Below, in pieces: positions 31,048-32,883 of a DNA stretch of 32,883 nucleotides. The notes below the pieces were generated by a model, which worked only from the letters and a program-made list of their open reading frames with translations, did not search any database and was not told the DNA's origin. How positions within the stretch are numbered: position 1 is the stretch's first letter; each line of letters starts with the position of its first letter. This DNA comes from Chloroflexota bacterium (GTDB lineage: Bacteria; Chloroflexota; Limnocylindria; Limnocylindrales; CSP1-4). Position numbers and translations under genes: made by a program. The stretch lies in contig JAJZRQ010000011.1 of assembly GCA_021802585.1 (NCBI GenBank), forward strand, positions 19,281 to 52,163, written 5' to 3'.

Positions 31048-31168
31048 CGCCGCGCAGGGCGCCCTCCCGCCCCCCGGGCGCCGGGGCCGGCTCGACCCGG
31101 ACGAACGTCTCGTCGCCGGGGTGGGCGAAGATCGCGAGGAGGCCGCGGGGAGCGGCGCCCCCCGTCAC
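31042..31168 (-). pseudogene. 42-codon ORF with a PIG-L/LmbE-like N-terminal motif, probably a remnant
   Basis: Open frame from a GTG overlapping the proC stop (GTGA) to a TAA inside the S9 -10 box. Residues 8-22 read RGLLAIFAHPGDETF, close to the opening strand and zinc motif AHPDDE of PIG-L/LmbE deacetylases. The zinc-binding His and second Asp are kept, while the first Asp, the usual catalytic base, is Gly. The remaining 20 residues do not match the family, and the ~200 residues that should follow are absent. The simplest reading is the stump of a deleted deacetylase gene once coupled to proC. A chance resemblance over 13 residues cannot be excluded. Confidence 0.35.
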
Positions 31169-32028
31169 GGGCGGCGGCGGTCGGGCGGGGCGGCGACCGC
31201 GGCCTCGAGCTGGTCGCCGAGCTCCACGGTCCGCCGGTACGCGGCCCAGACCGCCTCCGAGAGGACCGTCCGGAGCCGCCCCGACTCGAGCTCGTGGAGC
31301 GCCGCCGCGCTCGTCCCTCCGGGCGAGGTCACCATGTTCCGGAGGACCGCGGGGTGGGCGGCCGACTGCTTCGCGAAGAGCGTGCTCCCTTCGAGCGTCT
31401 CGACGACGAGGTCATGGGCGACGTGGCGGGGAAACCCGAGGTGGACCGCCGCGTCGACGAGCGCCTCCATGACGAGGAAGACGTACGTCGGCCCGGTGCC
31501 CGAGACGGCGGTCGCCATCGCGACGAAGCGCTCGTCGTCGACCTCGATCTCCGCCCCGAGCGCGGAGAGGAGCGCGCGCGCCTGATCGCGCTGCGCGGCG
31601 GTCGTCTCCGGCGTGGCGTACCAGACGGTCATGCCGCGACCGATCTGGGCCGGCGTGTTCGGCATGCTCCGGACGAGGGCCCGGTGCCCGAGGAACCCCT
31701 CGAGGGCGGCGGTCGTGGCCCCGGCGATGATGCTCACGACGAGCTGCCCCTCGGCGAGGTGGGGCCCGATCTCGCGGCCGACGCGGGCGAGCATCTGCGG
31801 CTTCACCGCGAGGAGGACGATGTCGGCGCCCTCCGCCGCGGCGACGTTGCTCGCGGTGACCCGGATCCCGTGCTCCCGGGCGAGCTGCTCGCGGCGATCC
31901 GCCCGCGGGTGGCTGGCGATGACCTGGTCGGGGGTCACGAGCCGCCCACGGATGAGCCCCGCGATCATGGACTCGGCCATGACCCCGGTCCCGATCGTGG
32001 CGAGGGTGCGACCGGCGAGGGGCGACAT
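31165..32028 (-). CDS. proC: Pyrroline-5-carboxylate reductase
   Basis: Last step of proline synthesis, reducing pyrroline-5-carboxylate with NAD(P)H. 287 aa, normally 260-280. The Rossmann motif is IGTGVMAESMIAGLI (12-26), an ALA-type variant of GxGxMA. VLLAVKPQ, SIIAGAT and VRSMPNTPAQIGRGMTVWY follow. The C-terminal helical dimer domain has AVSGTGPTYVFLVMEALVDAAV and VTSPGGTSAAALHEL, the ProC signature. ATG 32028 lies 10 nt after a TACACT box, giving almost no leader. In-frame sequence upstream is not conserved. The stop overlaps the 42-codon ORF. The gene downstream is the S9 peptidase with its own promoter, and the one upstream is the substrate-binding protein, 50 nt away. No proA or proB is in the window. 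Confidence 0.96.
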   Translation of the reverse strand: MSPLAGRTLATIGTGVMAESMIAGLIRGRLVTPDQVIASHPRADRREQLAREHGIRVTASNVAAAEGADIVLLAVKPQMLARVGREIGPHLAEGQLVVSIIAGATTAALEGFLGHRALVRSMPNTPAQIGRGMTVWYATPETTAAQRDQARALLSALGAEIEVDDERFVAMATAVSGTGPTYVFLVMEALVDAAVHLGFPRHVAHDLVVETLEGSTLFAKQSAAHPAVLRNMVTSPGGTSAAALHELESGRLRTVLSEAVWAAYRRTVELGDQLEAAVAAPPDRRRP

Positions 32029-32038
32029 GCTGCGCCGG

Positions 32039-32044
32039 AGTGTA
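32039..32044 (-). promoter_or_regulatory. -10 box of proC with near-leaderless spacing
   Basis: TACACT followed by CCGGCG, identical to the ogt promoter string, and then four bases before the ATG at 32028. The predicted leader is about 3-4 nt. Confidence 0.5.
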
Positions 32045-32078
32045 TCCCACGGCGCGACGCGCCCCCGTCGCGCCGCGG

Positions 32079-32883
32079 TCAGAGAACGGGGACCCAGCTG
32101 CCGGCCGGGGCGAGGTCGACGAAGGCGGCGGGGTCGAAGATCTCGGCGAGGAGCTCGATCCCGTCGATGACGCGGGGGCCTCCCCGACTGACGTACCCGG
32201 CCGCGTCGAGGGCGAACACGCGGCCCCGGCGGACGGCCTGGACCTCGCCCCAGCCGGCGGGACGCGGCGTCCGGCTCCACGCGGCGACCGCCTCGGCGAG
32301 GTGGAGCCCCCACGGGGCCAGGAGGATCATCTCCGGGTCGACCTCCGCGACGGCCTCCCACGACGTCCGGGCGCTCGGGTCGCCGGCGGCGCCGAGCACC
32401 TCCCAGCCGCCGGCCCGGCGCACCTGCTCCGGGACCCAGAGGCCCGCCGACCGCGGCGGGTCGAGCCGATCGAGGGCGACGACGCGCGGCGCGCGGATGC
32501 CCGCTTCGCGCCGCTCCGCCACGACCTCCTCGACGTCGGCGAGGCGCTCCCGGAGGATCTCGACGAGCCCGACGGCCTCGTCCTCGGCGGAGGTCATCGC
32601 GCCGACCGTGGCGACCGCGTGGAAGATGCCCTCGAGGCTCGCCGGCTCCAGGGTCACGACGGACGCGGCGGGCCCGACGGCATCGCGGAGCGGGGAATCC
32701 CCCGCGAGCCGCCGGCCGGCGTCCGCGGCGGGGCTCGTCGGGCCGACGAGGACGAGGTCGGGACGGAGCGCGGCGAGGGCCTCGAGGTCGATCGCGACCG
32801 GGGCCTCCGGATCGCGGGGGGCGGCGGGGCGCGCCCGGCCGCGGGGCGCGGCGCTCGCGGGCGCGCCGGGGACCCGCAGATCG
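32079..32883 (-). CDS. ABC-transporter substrate-binding protein, BtuF/FhuD type (5' end outside window)
   Basis: C-terminal 267 residues of a periplasmic-binding-protein-fold protein for cobalamin, iron-siderophore or haem. The frame is open to the window edge, so the start and any lipoprotein signal are missing. In view: VAIDLEALAALRPDLVLVGPTS, the end of the first lobe; a long connecting helix around AEDEAVGLVEILRERLADVEEVV, typical of the single-helix-hinge class; PRVVALDRLDPP; WEAVAEVDPEMILLAPWG of the second lobe; and RRGRVFALDAAGYVSRGGPR with DGIELLAEIFDP at the C-terminus. These order and spacing features fit BtuF-like proteins. The first in-frame GTG inside the window (32657) is not the real start, because conserved sequence precedes it. 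It ends 50 nt before proC. The ligand is not determinable here. Confidence 0.88.
   Translation of the reverse strand, partial: DLRVPGAPASAAPRGRARPAAPRDPEAPVAIDLEALAALRPDLVLVGPTSPAADAGRRLAGDSPLRDAVGPAASVVTLEPASLEGIFHAVATVGAMTSAEDEAVGLVEILRERLADVEEVVAERREAGIRAPRVVALDRLDPPRSAGLWVPEQVRRAGGWEVLGAAGDPSARTSWEAVAEVDPEMILLAPWGLHLAEAVAAWSRTPRPAGWGEVQAVRRGRVFALDAAGYVSRGGPRVIDGIELLAEIFDPAAFVDLAPAGSWVPVL

Noticed and set aside
1-32883. CRISPR arrays, tRNA or rRNA genes, insertion sequences, phage genes
   Set aside because: I looked for regular spaced repeats, T-loop-like GTTCGA contexts, rRNA blocks and transposase motifs and saw none; a computed scan was not possible.

Overview
The window is a very GC-rich (about 75 percent by eye) bacterial chromosome segment with almost no spare DNA. 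It looks like housekeeping and stress-physiology chromosome rather than a mobile island. I see no transposase, integrase, phage gene, tRNA, rRNA or CRISPR array. Gene content and style (KorAB-type 2-oxoacid:ferredoxin oxidoreductase, LLM-class flavin oxidoreductase, MarP-like protease, several leaderless-looking starts, many GTG starts, GTGA/ATGA overlaps) suggest a high-GC Chloroflexota (Limnocylindria-like) or, less likely, an actinobacterium. The taxonomic call is inference.

Layout. 1-436: no supported gene. 437-3218 (minus): S9 serine peptidase and, upstream of it, a KDPG/KHG aldolase. 3333-7654 (plus): MarP-like membrane serine protease, then an ilvD / LLM oxidoreductase / small membrane protein operon. 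7661-8914 (minus): MarR regulator and a TMEM165/GDT1-type cation transporter. 9160-15170 (plus): fabD, two ketoacyl synthases, a small polytopic membrane protein and a receptor-type Ser/Thr kinase. 15183-17969 (minus): copper P-type ATPase with an unusual cupredoxin-like tail. 17970-18714: repeat-bearing spacer with two small ORFs. 18715-19347 (plus): ogt. 19657-24900 (minus): unknown 158-aa gene, then a tightly overlapped operon korA-korB-degenerate receiver-M24 peptidase. 25047-27041 (plus): EamA transporter and lysophospholipase-like hydrolase. 27122-32883 (minus): proline dehydrogenase, DUF1003-like membrane protein, second S9 peptidase, a 42-codon PIG-L-like remnant, proC and the start-less end of an ABC substrate-binding protein.

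Working together. The ilvD cluster serves branched-chain amino acid synthesis. fabD plus two distinct KAS enzymes form a fatty-acid elongation cluster. Neither the acyl carrier protein nor a ketoreductase is next to them. KorAB supplies ferredoxin-linked 2-oxoglutarate/2-oxoacid chemistry, and its operon also carries a possible signalling-type protein and a dipeptidase. proC and proline dehydrogenase give both directions of proline metabolism, in separate transcription units.

The most unusual items are: the CopA-cupredoxin fusion with a palindrome covering its -10 box and start codon; gating-phenylalanine loss in one of the two KAS enzymes; the degenerate receiver inserted in the kor operon; RGRPP (AT-hook-like) inserts in the second S9 peptidase; the repeat/small-ORF region near 18.1-18.65 kb; and the recurring -10-box-to-start-codon spacing that implies leaderless mRNAs. 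None of these proves a new system. They are the places I would check first.
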